The notes beneath the pieces are model-generated. The model was not told the DNA's origin and ran no database searches. It saw only the letters and a program-made list of their open reading frames with translations. A stretch of 64,000 bases of DNA, from NCBI GenBank assembly GCA_017399175.1, contig JAFQEE010000018.1, positions 24,000-87,999 of the forward strand. Direction: 5' to 3'. The stretch is from Clostridia bacterium. Lineage in GTDB: Bacteria > Bacillota > Clostridia > Oscillospirales > Acutalibacteraceae. The position numbers and the translations under genes were made by a program. This document shows, piece by piece, positions 7,958-16,572 of the stretch; position 1 is the first letter of the stretch, and each line of letters opens with the position of its first letter.

Positions 7958-8671
7958 TTACATCCATACCGCAAAAGGTATTGCCTTATAAAACTGGTCA
8001 CTTGATTTCACAAGTTCACCTAAAACAAAGAAATTAAAACTATTAGCTTTGCTAATAGCCCATGTTAAATGTCGAATATCTTTCTTAATTTTAGAGTTAG
8101 ACATATGCATCATTATGCCATATTTAACATTTTTGTTTATATTCAATTTATAATAATCATCGGTATTCATATAATCAGAACAATGTTTGTGGATAAAATG
8201 AGTATTACCTGTTTCAAGAATTAAAACAGAATTTTTATCTATAACAACTTTTTCACGTTCACTTGCATCATAAACGTGTAATAAAGAACTGTCGGTCTTT
8301 CTATCAATAATATCACTAAGAAAAAATGTCGCTTTTCCTACAAACAAAAGACTTTCATTAAATGGCTGATTGTTTTCTATAATCTCTTGCAATGAAGAAA
8401 TAACCTCTTTTTCTTTAGTTAAATAATTTATAAGCAACTGAGCTTTTCGAGGTGTTGATATAACAATTTTATTTGTATATGATTCAGAAAAAGCTTCTTT
8501 ACCTGATAAACCAAAGCCTAAAAAACTCAATAGCTTTGATTCAGCAGATACATTCATATCTTCTGAATTGGTTGTTAACACCGTTTGCTCAGTGATGTCT
8601 CCGAAAAATTGAGAATATAAGCTATCAATAAAGTAGTCATCTATGTATACAAAAGAATAATAAGGCTTCAT
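7958..8671 (-). CDS. Uncharacterised protein, possibly DUF6414-like
   Basis: A 237-residue soluble protein. The N-terminus SFVYIDDYFIDSLYSQFFGDITEQTV and the Ser-rich segment that follows (SAESKLLSFLGFGLSGKEAFSES) are reminiscent of DUF6414 proteins, in which a strand near the start is followed by a short helix, but the assignment is tentative. AGGAG precedes ATG 8671. It lies 38 bp upstream of the DUF2971 gene and probably shares its transcript. Confidence 0.5.
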   Translation of the reverse strand: MKPYYSFVYIDDYFIDSLYSQFFGDITEQTVLTTNSEDMNVSAESKLLSFLGFGLSGKEAFSESYTNKIVISTPRKAQLLINYLTKEKEVISSLQEIIENNQPFNESLLFVGKATFFLSDIIDRKTDSSLLHVYDASEREKVVIDKNSVLILETGNTHFIHKHCSDYMNTDDYYKLNINKNVKYGIMMHMSNSKIKKDIRHLTWAISKANSFNFFVLGELVKSSDQFYKAIPFAVWM

Positions 8672-8720
8672 TTATGGCTCCTAGTTATTACAGAATTATT
8701 TTTATAATTATAAGCAACTG

Positions 8721-9659
8721 TTATTTGATAAATTGAATAATATATTGATCTTGTGAAGGATTATTAACTTCAGTTTCAATAATATAAGGAGTATTCTTTC
8801 CCCAACTAATGTTATATAATTTTTGCAAATCTGTTGTTGGAATATATTGACTTGTTTGAGCGTGGCCTATTTCTTTTAATCCATTACCATTTTTTCTGCT
8901 GTATGCTTTTACTGCTCTAGGTTCAAAATCCAAACAAATATTAAATATTAATTTTTCAACAGGGTGTTTTATTCGAACTAACGATATGCTCTGAATTTCT
9001 TTCTTTTTATCATACACGGAAAGTTCATTTGGTATTGTGATTGAATAAGAAATATCAAACTCTTCATTAGGAGCTATAGGTGTATCAAAATTAATTTTAA
9101 AAGTATGTTGAAGTCTTTTTTCGCTAGTAGAATGCAAACATTCAACAACAAGTGTTCTTTTGCTTATATTGTTTTGAGCAGTAATATTCATATCATCAAA
9201 AGCTATAGGAATATCTGAAGATTCTGTATAAATCAAAAAACTGCTTATATCTTTGCTTATGTTCTTACCTTTTAATTGTCTAAAAGAATGATAATCCAAA
9301 GAGCCAGCAAAATCCAATTGATCTTGTCGATATATAAGTTCATATTTATGTATATAATCAAAAGCTCTTTCATCGAGAGTTCGCAAACTAATTTGTGAAC
9401 CAAAACGGTGATTTAATATATTTAAAATGTCACCAAAATCTTTGGAATACATATTAACATGCCTAGATAATATTTCAAAACATACATTGAAAAGCAGCGG
9501 AACAAAAAATACTAATCCTACTTTTACAAAAAATATTTTTTTGGGAAAATCAGAAAGTTCTATATTACCAAATAATGTTACAACTGAAATTAATAAAGTT
9601 AATAAAAAAACATATCTAGCAAGAAAGCTGCTTGTTAATAAATCGTAAAGTTTTCGCAT
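8721..9659 (-). CDS. Membrane protein with two N-terminal TM helices and beta-rich domain
   Basis: A 312-residue protein of unknown family. Two hydrophobic helices lie near residues 10-30 (ARYVFLLTLLISVVTLF) and 42-62 (FFVKVGLVFFVPLLFNVCF). The remainder is predominantly beta and charged. The ATG at 9659 is preferred because AGGTG stands just upstream; an earlier in-frame ATG (9719) adds 20 residues without a ribosome binding site. The 2TM plus beta-domain layout is shared with some defence effectors such as Cap15, but no CD-NTase or sensor gene is nearby, so this is only an analogy. Confidence 0.6.
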   Translation of the reverse strand: MRKLYDLLTSSFLARYVFLLTLLISVVTLFGNIELSDFPKKIFFVKVGLVFFVPLLFNVCFEILSRHVNMYSKDFGDILNILNHRFGSQISLRTLDERAFDYIHKYELIYRQDQLDFAGSLDYHSFRQLKGKNISKDISSFLIYTESSDIPIAFDDMNITAQNNISKRTLVVECLHSTSEKRLQHTFKINFDTPIAPNEEFDISYSITIPNELSVYDKKKEIQSISLVRIKHPVEKLIFNICLDFEPRAVKAYSRKNGNGLKEIGHAQTSQYIPTTDLQKLYNISWGKNTPYIIETEVNNPSQDQYIIQFIK

Positions 9660-9781
9660 TTTCACACCTGTATTCAATGATATTAAAATACAAATATTAT
9701 AATTATTAAATAGAAGCAAAACAATCCTATTTACAAAAAAGCTATGTTTTTCAACAAAAACGCTTATTTTTCACGCTAAGT

Positions 9782-9833
9782 AAAACAAAAAGTAAACCGC
9801 GCCATAGCTATTTCAAATGCTACGATGCGGTTT
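9782..9833 (-). terminator. Terminator of resistance-type operon
   Basis: A stem pairing AACCGC..C.TAGC with its complement is followed on the minus strand by ACTTTTTGTTTTA. It lies 12 bp after the last gene of the operon starting at 13637. A closely similar hairpin and flank occurs at 23112-23153. Confidence 0.7.
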
Positions 9834-9844
9834 GTGCTATTTGC

Positions 9845-10213
9845 TCATTTTTCAATTTCATCCAAGCTATAAATATACTTAAACTCAATTTTATCAGAAG
9901 AATCACTTTCCTGACCTTCAAGTTCTTCTTTTAATGAGTTGTTTTCATCAATAATGAAATATATTATTTTGCAACCGTATTCAACGGCGGTGGGAATGAA
10001 AACATCTGCAACCCATTTTGTATCATCAGGGTGATTTTCAAAGCCTGTTCGGGTATCTGCTACATAGTTACAATCACTATGTTTTTTGATAATATCCAAG
10101 TCGTATTCCAATGGTTTGCGGTAATCGTCAAAACGGCAAAATTCTTTCCATTTTACAAAAACTACATTGTAAGCTTCTTCATAATGGACTTCGCAATATT
10201 TTGTGTTATACAT
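9845..10213 (-). CDS. Small STAS/SpoIIAA-like protein
   Basis: A 122-residue protein whose pattern of strands and helices fits the SpoIIAA/STAS-like fold: VVFVKWKEFCRFDDYRKPLEYDLDIIKKH, then YVADTRTGFENHPDDTKWVADVFIPTAVEYGCKIIYFII. Function is unknown. It is the last gene of a six-gene operon of resistance-type enzymes. AAGGAGG stands ahead of ATG 10213, 13 bp after the kinase gene. Fold assignment is by eye. Confidence 0.6.
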   Translation of the reverse strand: MYNTKYCEVHYEEAYNVVFVKWKEFCRFDDYRKPLEYDLDIIKKHSDCNYVADTRTGFENHPDDTKWVADVFIPTAVEYGCKIIYFIIDENNSLKEELEGQESDSSDKIEFKYIYSLDEIEK

Positions 10214-10225
10214 AAGCCATCCTCC

Positions 10226-11203
10226 TTATAAACTTTTTAGGCACTCCAAAATTCCATCTTTGACAGCATTATAATAAACTATATGCTCCATAGTTTCACG
10301 GACTTCTGAAATGCCCATTTCAATTTCATACTCACCACAATCAATACCTAAAGCGCGCTTGACATTATATTCAAGCCACTCTAAACGTCCGTAACTGCTG
10401 TAATAGATTGTTTCCCAATCATCAGGCAGTTCACCGCCGTTATCAGCATAGGACTTAATAAGTGCTTTGAAAAGGTTGAAATCAATGTTGCAGTTTTCAT
10501 AACCTGACCAACACAAAGCCATTTCATACAGTTCAACGAACGGGCTTGAATAGCAAAGACACTCCAAATCAATGATGCGGCAATCAGCACCGTTCCAAAG
10601 AACATTTTTACTATCCATATCATTGTGGCAGATTGTCAATACAGATGGCATCCTCTTTACAGCAAGATTGCCCTTTTGCTGACTATCATAAAGAATAGCA
10701 CGGTTAGCACTTAAAAGATTATACAGCTCTGTGTTGCTTTTTGATAGTTTTTCAATAAGCATATCCCAATCAACATTTATTTCACTGCGATTATAAGGCT
10801 GTGATTTCTTTTCAATGCTATGTATTTTAGCAAGAAATTCTCCAATCTTTCGGCAGTGTTCAATAGTGATTTCTTCACCTTTGAGAGGTTTGCCCTCATA
10901 AAAATCAAACAAATAAAAATATTGTCCGTCAATTTCCTGCATCTTCTTACTGTTAAACGTCAAAGCAGGAAGTATAGGAATATCTGTTTGCTCTAACTTT
11001 GCTTCAAGTTCTTCAGCAATACGGTAATTCTCAAAAACAGTATCACGCTTCATAACATAAGGATTTAACAGCTTAATTGCATATTTACCCTTAGTTGTGA
11101 ACAGTGAGTACATTTTGTGCATAAAGCCGCCCTTTAGTTGAGTCGGCTCTGTTATTATTTCGCCTAAATCTAACTGTAGGCATATTTTATTTAATATATC
11201 CAT
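10226..11203 (-). CDS. APH/choline kinase-fold phosphotransferase
   Basis: A 325-residue enzyme of the phosphotransferase (APH) family. The ATP-binding lobe has KGGFMHKMYSLFTTKGKYAIKLL. The catalytic loop is LTICHNDMDSKNVLW (His-Asn-Asp), followed by the metal-binding Asp in CRIIDLECLCYSS. Relatives phosphorylate aminoglycosides, macrolides or metabolites such as homoserine or fructosamine. The substrate cannot be read from sequence, though the neighbourhood of a nucleotidyltransferase, a methyltransferase and acetyltransferases makes a drug or small-molecule detoxification role likely. It starts 7 bp after the GNAT gene stop. Confidence 0.85.
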   Translation of the reverse strand: MDILNKICLQLDLGEIITEPTQLKGGFMHKMYSLFTTKGKYAIKLLNPYVMKRDTVFENYRIAEELEAKLEQTDIPILPALTFNSKKMQEIDGQYFYLFDFYEGKPLKGEEITIEHCRKIGEFLAKIHSIEKKSQPYNRSEINVDWDMLIEKLSKSNTELYNLLSANRAILYDSQQKGNLAVKRMPSVLTICHNDMDSKNVLWNGADCRIIDLECLCYSSPFVELYEMALCWSGYENCNIDFNLFKALIKSYADNGGELPDDWETIYYSSYGRLEWLEYNVKRALGIDCGEYEIEMGISEVRETMEHIVYYNAVKDGILECLKSL

Positions 11204-11209
11204 AGTGTT

Positions 11210-11827
11210 TTACTCCGAACTTAAAATAATTTGATTAAATTGACTTTCAGGAAGCAGTTTTTCTAATATTTTTATGGCTTTTTTGTACTGATTCTCATAA
11301 TGCGAAAAAGTATCATTTTTCTGAATTTTAAAGCCAAGTTTGATATAGAGCAGGATAGCCTTATAACTCCACGGTTGTGTGTGAATATATACGGGAGTTT
11401 CACCACATTCATTGAATATATCCATTACCTTTTGGCAAAGAGCTAAACCTATATGTTTGCCTTGATGTTCCGGTGAAACAACAAGCCAATGAAGTGAAGA
11501 GACTGTATCATTGTCTTTCAAATCATGCCAAGCGATACACGAACCTACAACATCGCCGTAAGTATCAACAACAAAAACGCAACGATATTTCAGTTCATCA
11601 ATTTGGTTGCAATAATTTGTTTTAAAGTATATTTCAGCTTCTTCAACGGATGAAAAATCACCAATTTCATATTCAAGATTTGCCCAATACCCTTCAGCGC
11701 CCACATCATACATCTTAAAGTTATATCCTTCAGGTAACGAAACAGGCCTTGTGCAGATTTCATTACATTTCAATATCAAATTGTAATATGGAATACTTCT
11801 GTCTATTCCTTTTATAAATTCAGACAT
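11210..11827 (-). CDS. GNAT family N-acetyltransferase
   Basis: A 205-residue acetyltransferase using acetyl-CoA; the substrate is unknown. Motif A is LHWLVVSPEHQGKHIGLALCQKV, with the (Q/R)GxxxG/A pyrophosphate loop. Motif B is SYKAILLYIKLGFKIQ. The start at ATG 11827 (MSEFIKGIDRS) is chosen because CGGGGAT stands just upstream and the longer frame runs inside the preceding gene. It starts 1 bp after the nucleotidyltransferase stop, so translational coupling is likely. Confidence 0.85.
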   Translation of the reverse strand: MSEFIKGIDRSIPYYNLILKCNEICTRPVSLPEGYNFKMYDVGAEGYWANLEYEIGDFSSVEEAEIYFKTNYCNQIDELKYRCVFVVDTYGDVVGSCIAWHDLKDNDTVSSLHWLVVSPEHQGKHIGLALCQKVMDIFNECGETPVYIHTQPWSYKAILLYIKLGFKIQKNDTFSHYENQYKKAIKILEKLLPESQFNQIILSSE

Positions 11828-11828
11828 A

Positions 11829-12371
11829 TTATTTATCCCCGTATTTTTCCGTAAATCCCTTATAGCTTCGTACATTATCTTCGAACACAGCTTTATATAC
11901 ATCCATACTTGAAAATTTATCAAAGCCATATTGCTCGTTTTCTATCAATGATTGTTTGATGTTTATAACGATTTCTTTAAGTTCAGGATTAAATAAAAGT
12001 TTCTGCTTTATATTCTTACTAAAATCCAAAGATTTAGTTATGGTATCGTTATCAAAGAACCAAATATCCACATTGCAAAGCTCACCTAATATTTCAGTCT
12101 CAAATCCATGAAACCAAGCTGTTTTTCCGTCTATGACATCTTTCTTTGCCTCATACCACACAGGGTGAAAGGTGTTAAGAATAAATGAAGTAAGCTCATA
12201 CAGTTTTTCTGTTGTCATTGACTCGTTGGAAACACAAATATCCAAGTCATTCCATGCCATTAAGTCCATAGCATAACTGCCAACACTGTATGGAGTGCCG
12301 TAATTATTTAATTCATTCAGCAAACCAAAATCATAAAGCAGTTGGTCTGCATTGTTTTTATAGTTGTCCAC
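11829..12371 (-). CDS. Nucleotidyltransferase-fold protein
   Basis: A 180-residue protein with the minimal nucleotidyltransferase core GSYAMDLMAWNDLDICV, i.e. GS followed by two acidic residues, and a third acidic position in NVDIWFFD. This is the arrangement of antibiotic NTases such as lincosamide and kanamycin adenylyltransferases. The start is GTG 12371, with AAGGTG upstream. The catalytic pattern suggests nucleotidyl transfer to a small molecule; the substrate is unknown. It is third in the resistance-type operon, 9 bp after the methyltransferase stop. Confidence 0.75.
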   Translation of the reverse strand: MDNYKNNADQLLYDFGLLNELNNYGTPYSVGSYAMDLMAWNDLDICVSNESMTTEKLYELTSFILNTFHPVWYEAKKDVIDGKTAWFHGFETEILGELCNVDIWFFDNDTITKSLDFSKNIKQKLLFNPELKEIVINIKQSLIENEQYGFDKFSSMDVYKAVFEDNVRSYKGFTEKYGDK

Positions 12372-12380
12372 AAATTCACC

Positions 12381-13139
12381 TTATTTCACAGCAAGTGTAG
12401 CAAAATACTGCGGATAGTATTTGCCGATTTCATTTCCACCTTCTCTATCACGGTCTTCATATAAATCTTTGAGTATAAAACCTGCTTTCAACTGACCGCC
12501 TATTTGCTCATCTAAAGTATGGCTGAACTGTACGCCATCACCATTTTTAGTCATTTTTTCAAGCTTCTTCTTTGGCATCTTAAGAGGATTGAACGGCAGA
12601 GGATTAACTACTTTTAAAGGTTTCTTTTCTTCAAATAAAAAATTGATACCATTATCCATACCAGCGAGTAATCTACCTCCCTTTTTGAGTACACGGTGAC
12701 ACTCATTCCAGATATGATAAACATCTTCAACATAACTATTAGAAACAGGATGAAAAATCATATCAAAACTTTCATCTTCAAATGGAAGAATTTTTGACAT
12801 ATCACCTTTAATAATATCGACATTGTATCCTTCTCTTTCAGCTACCATTCTGTCTGCTTCAAGTTGCTTGTCAGAATAATCAAACACAGTACAATCTGCA
12901 CCAAGTTTTGAGAATACAGGTATCTGCTGACCGCCACCACTTGCAAGTCCTAATACTTTTTTACCTTTCAAATTACCAAACCACTCGTGAGGAACGGTAA
13001 TGCAAGGTGTAAGGTAAACTTCAAAATTATCTGCAGTAGTTTTTTCGTATTCTTCGTGACTTATGGGCAACGACCATTCGCAACCATCTTCTGCCCACGA
13101 ATCCCAAGTTTCTGAATTTATTTTAGTATAGTCAATCAT
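12381..13139 (-). CDS. Class I SAM-dependent methyltransferase
   Basis: A 252-residue Rossmann methyltransferase. Motif I is VLGLASGGGQQIPVFSKLG, the acidic residue after beta 2 is in CTVFDYSDKQLEADR, and motif II/III is IIKGDMSKILPFEDESFDMIFHPVS. This is a small-molecule-type (UbiE/Methyltransf_11) enzyme rather than an rRNA methylase, though the target is not known. The ATG abuts the TAA stop of the GNAT gene (TAAATG), so coupling is direct. It is the second cistron behind the leader-peptide attenuator at 13656-13774. Confidence 0.85.
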   Translation of the reverse strand: MIDYTKINSETWDSWAEDGCEWSLPISHEEYEKTTADNFEVYLTPCITVPHEWFGNLKGKKVLGLASGGGQQIPVFSKLGADCTVFDYSDKQLEADRMVAEREGYNVDIIKGDMSKILPFEDESFDMIFHPVSNSYVEDVYHIWNECHRVLKKGGRLLAGMDNGINFLFEEKKPLKVVNPLPFNPLKMPKKKLEKMTKNGDGVQFSHTLDEQIGGQLKAGFILKDLYEDRDREGGNEIGKYYPQYFATLAVK

Positions 13140-13637
13140 TTATCTCACCTCAAAATATAATACGCTTGCCTCTGTACCATCACCGAAAGGCTCATCACCT
13201 ATGCAAAGTTCAAATTCGCTATCAGACATCTTTGCAATTTTGTTCCATAAAATTGCACTTGCAATATTATTTTTGTGATACTTTATGTGCCAAAAGCCTT
13301 TATGAATATTAAAAATCTGTCTGACAGCTTCAGTTGCTACTCCTTGCCGCCTGAAATTATACGAGACAAAAAACTCTGCCATTGACCAATCAATATGTCT
13401 TTCACATTCTTTATACTTGTTAATTAAAGCAAATCCGGCAAGAATTTCATCAACATAAATAAAATAGGCATGTCTGCTTTCTTCTGTAAAATAGTTGTCT
13501 AAATATTTATATCCGAACAAGCCGTTGCTGTTGAATTGTCTTTTATCGTACTGCGAAAACTCATAGTTATATTTTTCGAGAAGATTTGCAAGGGTATCTT
13601 TTTCGCTCATTGTTACTTTTTTGATTGTTGTATTCAT
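13140..13637 (-). CDS. GNAT family N-acetyltransferase
   Basis: A 165-residue acetyltransferase. The GNAT core reads AGFALINKY, then MAEFFVSYNFRRQGVATEAVRQIF (beta 4 and the RxxGxA acetyl-CoA loop), then KNNIASAILWNKIAKM. The substrate is unknown. It is the first gene of a six-gene minus-strand operon and is preceded by AGGAG, an intrinsic terminator and an 18-codon leader ORF. Its expression is therefore probably controlled by ribosome-dependent attenuation, as in several antibiotic-resistance genes. Confidence 0.85.
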   Translation of the reverse strand: MNTTIKKVTMSEKDTLANLLEKYNYEFSQYDKRQFNSNGLFGYKYLDNYFTEESRHAYFIYVDEILAGFALINKYKECERHIDWSMAEFFVSYNFRRQGVATEAVRQIFNIHKGFWHIKYHKNNIASAILWNKIAKMSDSEFELCIGDEPFGDGTEASVLYFEVR

Positions 13638-13655
13638 TACACTCGTTACTCCTGT

Positions 13656-13691
13656 AAAAAAATAAGCACCTCCGAAAATATACGGAGATGC
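13656..13691 (-). terminator. Attenuator hairpin before resistance-type operon
   Basis: GCATCTCCG pairs with CGGAGGTGC and is followed on the minus strand by TTATTTTTTT. It lies between the leader ORF (stop at 13718) and the first gene (13637), about 20 bp before its start. Confidence 0.75.
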
Positions 13692-13717
13692 CTGTAAGTT
13701 CAGAAAGATATTTTACA

Positions 13718-13774
13718 TCATTCGCAAACGGACAAAACGGCTCTCCTAGTCATAAAATTAAGATTCTTCATCAT
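13718..13774 (-). CDS. 18-residue leader peptide
   Basis: ATGATG at 13774 is preceded by the strong site AGGTGG (7 bp) and encodes MMKNLNFMTRRAVLSVCE before TGA. A consensus promoter lies 30 bp upstream and an intrinsic terminator 27 bp downstream. Small Arg-containing leaders of this type govern erm, cat and ABC-F resistance genes through drug-stalled ribosomes. The architecture is seen here; the inducer and stalling site are unknown. Confidence 0.7.
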   Translation of the reverse strand: MMKNLNFMTRRAVLSVCE

Positions 13775-13805
13775 TTTGTCCACCTGCCTTTCTAAGTTTT
13801 TTATA

Positions 13806-13834
13806 AGTATATCATTTCAGACAAAGTAAGTCAA
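13806..13834 (-). promoter_or_regulatory. Promoter of resistance-type operon
   Basis: TTGACT and TATACT are separated by 17 bp on the minus strand. It drives the leader peptide and six-gene operon, and is divergent from the promoter at 13843-13871. Confidence 0.7.
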
Positions 13835-13842
13835 TGTTTCGT

Positions 13843-13871
13843 TTGAAAAAAACTAATCACTATGTTATAAT
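13843..13871 (+). promoter_or_regulatory. Promoter of NACHT/radical SAM operon
   Basis: TTGAAA and TATAAT are separated by 17 bp on the plus strand, 40 bp before the TTG start at 13911. The two divergent -35 boxes are only 8 bp apart. Confidence 0.7.
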
Positions 13872-13910
13872 AAAATGGATTGTAATTAAAAATAGAATGG
13901 AGATATAATT

Positions 13911-16202
13911 TTGAACAGTGATACAACACAGAATACAACGCCATCATTTACTGATATTCTTGATTTTATCGGTAATTTTGATACGATTTGCGGTATAATA
14001 TCTGTTGCAATAATAGTAGTACTTTTTGCATGGTTGTTATTAACATTCCGAAAAAAGATAAATAAAAGCACAAAAAAGCAAGTTGATTTTTTCATTTCTG
14101 ACGGGAAATATATACCGCAGATTTATATTGAGTTAAGCGAAGCAATGGAATGCTTGCGCTATTTTACATATAGCAACAAATGGAAAAAACGAATTATTAG
14201 ATGTTATAATACAGTTTTTAAAGGCTATGATGGCAAAGTAATCCTCAAAACTTTAAACACTAACATTAAAAGCAAGTTGTTTTTATTGCAAAAAACTGAA
14301 ACTATTAAAAGCAAAATTTCAAAGGCTCATAACGAATTGGAAAATATCAGAACATACAAAACAAAGGCTGAGGACGATAACAGAGAAGCATTTTTTCATA
14401 TGCGTCAATTAATATATTATAGAACTGATGCGTTAAAACAATGCGAACTTCTTATTGATTTAATAAAAGCCAAAAATCTAATTGTTATTGGCAGTGCAGG
14501 AAATGGAAAAACAAATTTGCTTTGCAGATTATCAGAAATGCTAATTAAAATTAAACTGCCCTGTCTTTTAATTAATGCACGAGATATTAATACTAATTGT
14601 TCAGATTATATCGTAAATAAGCTTCCTTTTGTAAAAAAGGTACATAATCACAGTGCTTTATTTTTAAGAATCTACGATTGTCTCTTGTTCTTACGCAGAA
14701 AACACTTCTTTATTATCATTGATGCTATAAACGAAAATGACAGGGATGTTTTTGTTGAATCTTTAGGTTCTCTTTTAGATGATTTTTCAAAATCCAAGCG
14801 AATAAAATTTATTTTGTCTTGTCGAAGTGAATATTTTGACTCAAGATATAGTCAGTATTTTAATAGTTGTGAATCTCAGCCATACAAATTGAAGCTTGAT
14901 GAAATCCGTTATGATGAAAGGGCGAAAGAAAAAATATTTTCAGTTTATTCTGAATATTACAACATGCATACCCATTTACCAAAGTACATAAAGGATAGAT
15001 TGTTGAATTCTCTTCTGTTAATGCGAATATTCTTTGAGGTTAATTCCAATCAAGAAAAATGTAATCTTGAATTACGAAACGCAGAGATATATAAAATGTA
15101 CATTGATATGATTTCTTCAAAAACTATAGGTTTAGATTTGCATAAAATAATGAATAACATCTCAAAACTTATGGTAGATTCTTTGGATTTTGATAGCATA
15201 AAAATTGCAGATTTAGGCTTATCATCAAAAGATTTAGAAATGTTTCAAAATTGTTTGGATAATAATTTGATTATCAGCAGAAAACTTGTAGAGGGTACGG
15301 ATATTACCGAAAGAACATATGAAGTAATATATTTTGTTTTTGATGAGCTTAGAGATTTCTGTTTGTCCCGCTATTTACTGATAAAAGCTGAAGAGGAACA
15401 GGATAAATCTTTTACATCAGTTTTTTCGTTTTTAGAAACTATATTCAAAGAAAAAAAATCTCCTCTTGAAGGTGTTTTGAAGTATTCTTATTATTACTTA
15501 AAAAAGACAGAAAATGATGATGCCTGTATATTAATACTTGAAAAATACGGTTCTTCAGATGCTGTAAACATATATAACTTTAGGGATTACAGGGAAGAGA
15601 AGCGGTTGTTTAATAATATTGGCATGTCACTAATATTTACAGATTTTTCTGATTTGAAAGATTATGAGTTAGATTATGTTTCAAAATACATAATTAAAAA
15701 TCCTCTTGCATTTTGGAAAATCTTTTATATTTTACTTCAAAACGAGTACACAGATAACACGCCGGGGGTTTGTCTTGCCCTAGAAATTCTTCTTAATAAT
15801 CATTCGTATGAAGAAATTAGAAAAATCATCAATGCTTTCTTTAATGACAAGGAGAAATTCTATTCTTATATGTCATCAAATGAATCAAGGCAAATTGAGG
15901 TGTTATGTGATTCTTTAGATATGCTTAAACAAGCAAAAGGAGATTTTTCATTTGAGTTAAAACAGTTTTTATTGTTAATTGCAACAATAGAATCCGATGA
16001 AAATTTGCTTTATGAATTTAAAGAGTTTACTTTGGATACAAATGTTTTTGATTCATTAAAAGAAAGAATGAAGTCTTCAGAATTGATTGATGATTTAGAA
16101 AAAATAAAAGAGAGCCTTTTAGCTCAACCTTTAATGATTGAGGATTTAAAGGAATTCTTAAAATCGTTAGAAACGGAGGTTGCCGATTTATATGGTGATT
16201 AA
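13911..16202 (+). CDS. Membrane-anchored NACHT-like P-loop NTPase
   Basis: A 763-residue protein with an N-terminal transmembrane helix (about residues 26-45, IISVAIIVVLFAWLLLTF). A coiled-coil linker leads to a NACHT-type NTPase: Walker A GSAGNGKTNLL (194-204), Walker B FFIIIDAINEN (266-276) and sensor ILSCRSEYFD (301-310). The C-terminal half is helical, as in repeat-type sensor domains. The start is TTG with GGAG upstream. Membrane NACHT NTPases are often phage-defence sensors/effectors. It leads a tight four-gene operon with two small proteins and a radical SAM enzyme, each pair overlapping or nearly so. Confidence 0.8.
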   Translation: MNSDTTQNTTPSFTDILDFIGNFDTICGIISVAIIVVLFAWLLLTFRKKINKSTKKQVDFFISDGKYIPQIYIELSEAMECLRYFTYSNKWKKRIIRCYNTVFKGYDGKVILKTLNTNIKSKLFLLQKTETIKSKISKAHNELENIRTYKTKAEDDNREAFFHMRQLIYYRTDALKQCELLIDLIKAKNLIVIGSAGNGKTNLLCRLSEMLIKIKLPCLLINARDINTNCSDYIVNKLPFVKKVHNHSALFLRIYDCLLFLRRKHFFIIIDAINENDRDVFVESLGSLLDDFSKSKRIKFILSCRSEYFDSRYSQYFNSCESQPYKLKLDEIRYDERAKEKIFSVYSEYYNMHTHLPKYIKDRLLNSLLLMRIFFEVNSNQEKCNLELRNAEIYKMYIDMISSKTIGLDLHKIMNNISKLMVDSLDFDSIKIADLGLSSKDLEMFQNCLDNNLIISRKLVEGTDITERTYEVIYFVFDELRDFCLSRYLLIKAEEEQDKSFTSVFSFLETIFKEKKSPLEGVLKYSYYYLKKTENDDACILILEKYGSSDAVNIYNFRDYREEKRLFNNIGMSLIFTDFSDLKDYELDYVSKYIIKNPLAFWKIFYILLQNEYTDNTPGVCLALEILLNNHSYEEIRKIINAFFNDKEKFYSYMSSNESRQIEVLCDSLDMLKQAKGDFSFELKQFLLLIATIESDENLLYEFKEFTLDTNVFDSLKERMKSSELIDDLEKIKESLLAQPLMIEDLKEFLKSLETEVADLYGD

Positions 16203-16572
16203 TGATAAATCCGGATTCTTTATCAAGAAATATTATGTAAATAGATTTTTGATAATGCACTATTTTGGTGTAAAAAGAAATAGTTATGCCGGAAGCGTCA
16301 TAGAGCGAATTTACGACTACTATTGTATGGGGGCATCTTCTCTTTTTATTGAATATTTGAAATATTACAAACATGAATTTAATTCTTACGATGACTTTTT
16401 GCTTAGAAAGTACAATTTTTTTATTAATGAAATTAACCGTATAAACAAATATTTACTGTTCTATAAAAATTTACGTCTAACGGAAGATGGTGGCTTAGAG
16501 AATATGATGTATGATGAAAAATTCCGAGAAACAATTATAAAATTCTTAGGAGGAAGTTATATTGAAGATTAG
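16192..16572 (+). CDS. Small protein of NACHT/radical SAM operon
   Basis: A 126-residue protein of unknown family, rich in Tyr, Phe, Asn and Lys. The ATG at 16192 is preferred over an in-frame TTG at 16180 because GGAGG (16175-16179) is too close to the latter. It overlaps the NTPase stop by 11 bp and the next gene by 11 bp, showing translational coupling. No signal peptide, transmembrane segment or catalytic motif is evident. Its role in the operon is unknown. Confidence 0.6.
   Translation: MVINDKSGFFIKKYYVNRFLIMHYFGVKRNSYAGSVIERIYDYYCMGASSLFIEYLKYYKHEFNSYDDFLLRKYNFFINEINRINKYLLFYKNLRLTEDGGLENMMYDEKFRETIIKFLGGSYIED

Noticed and set aside
8721-9659. Assignment of the 2TM-beta protein as a CBASS Cap15 effector
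   Set aside because: No CD-NTase gene nearby, length larger than Cap15, no diagnostic motif; retained only as an analogy.
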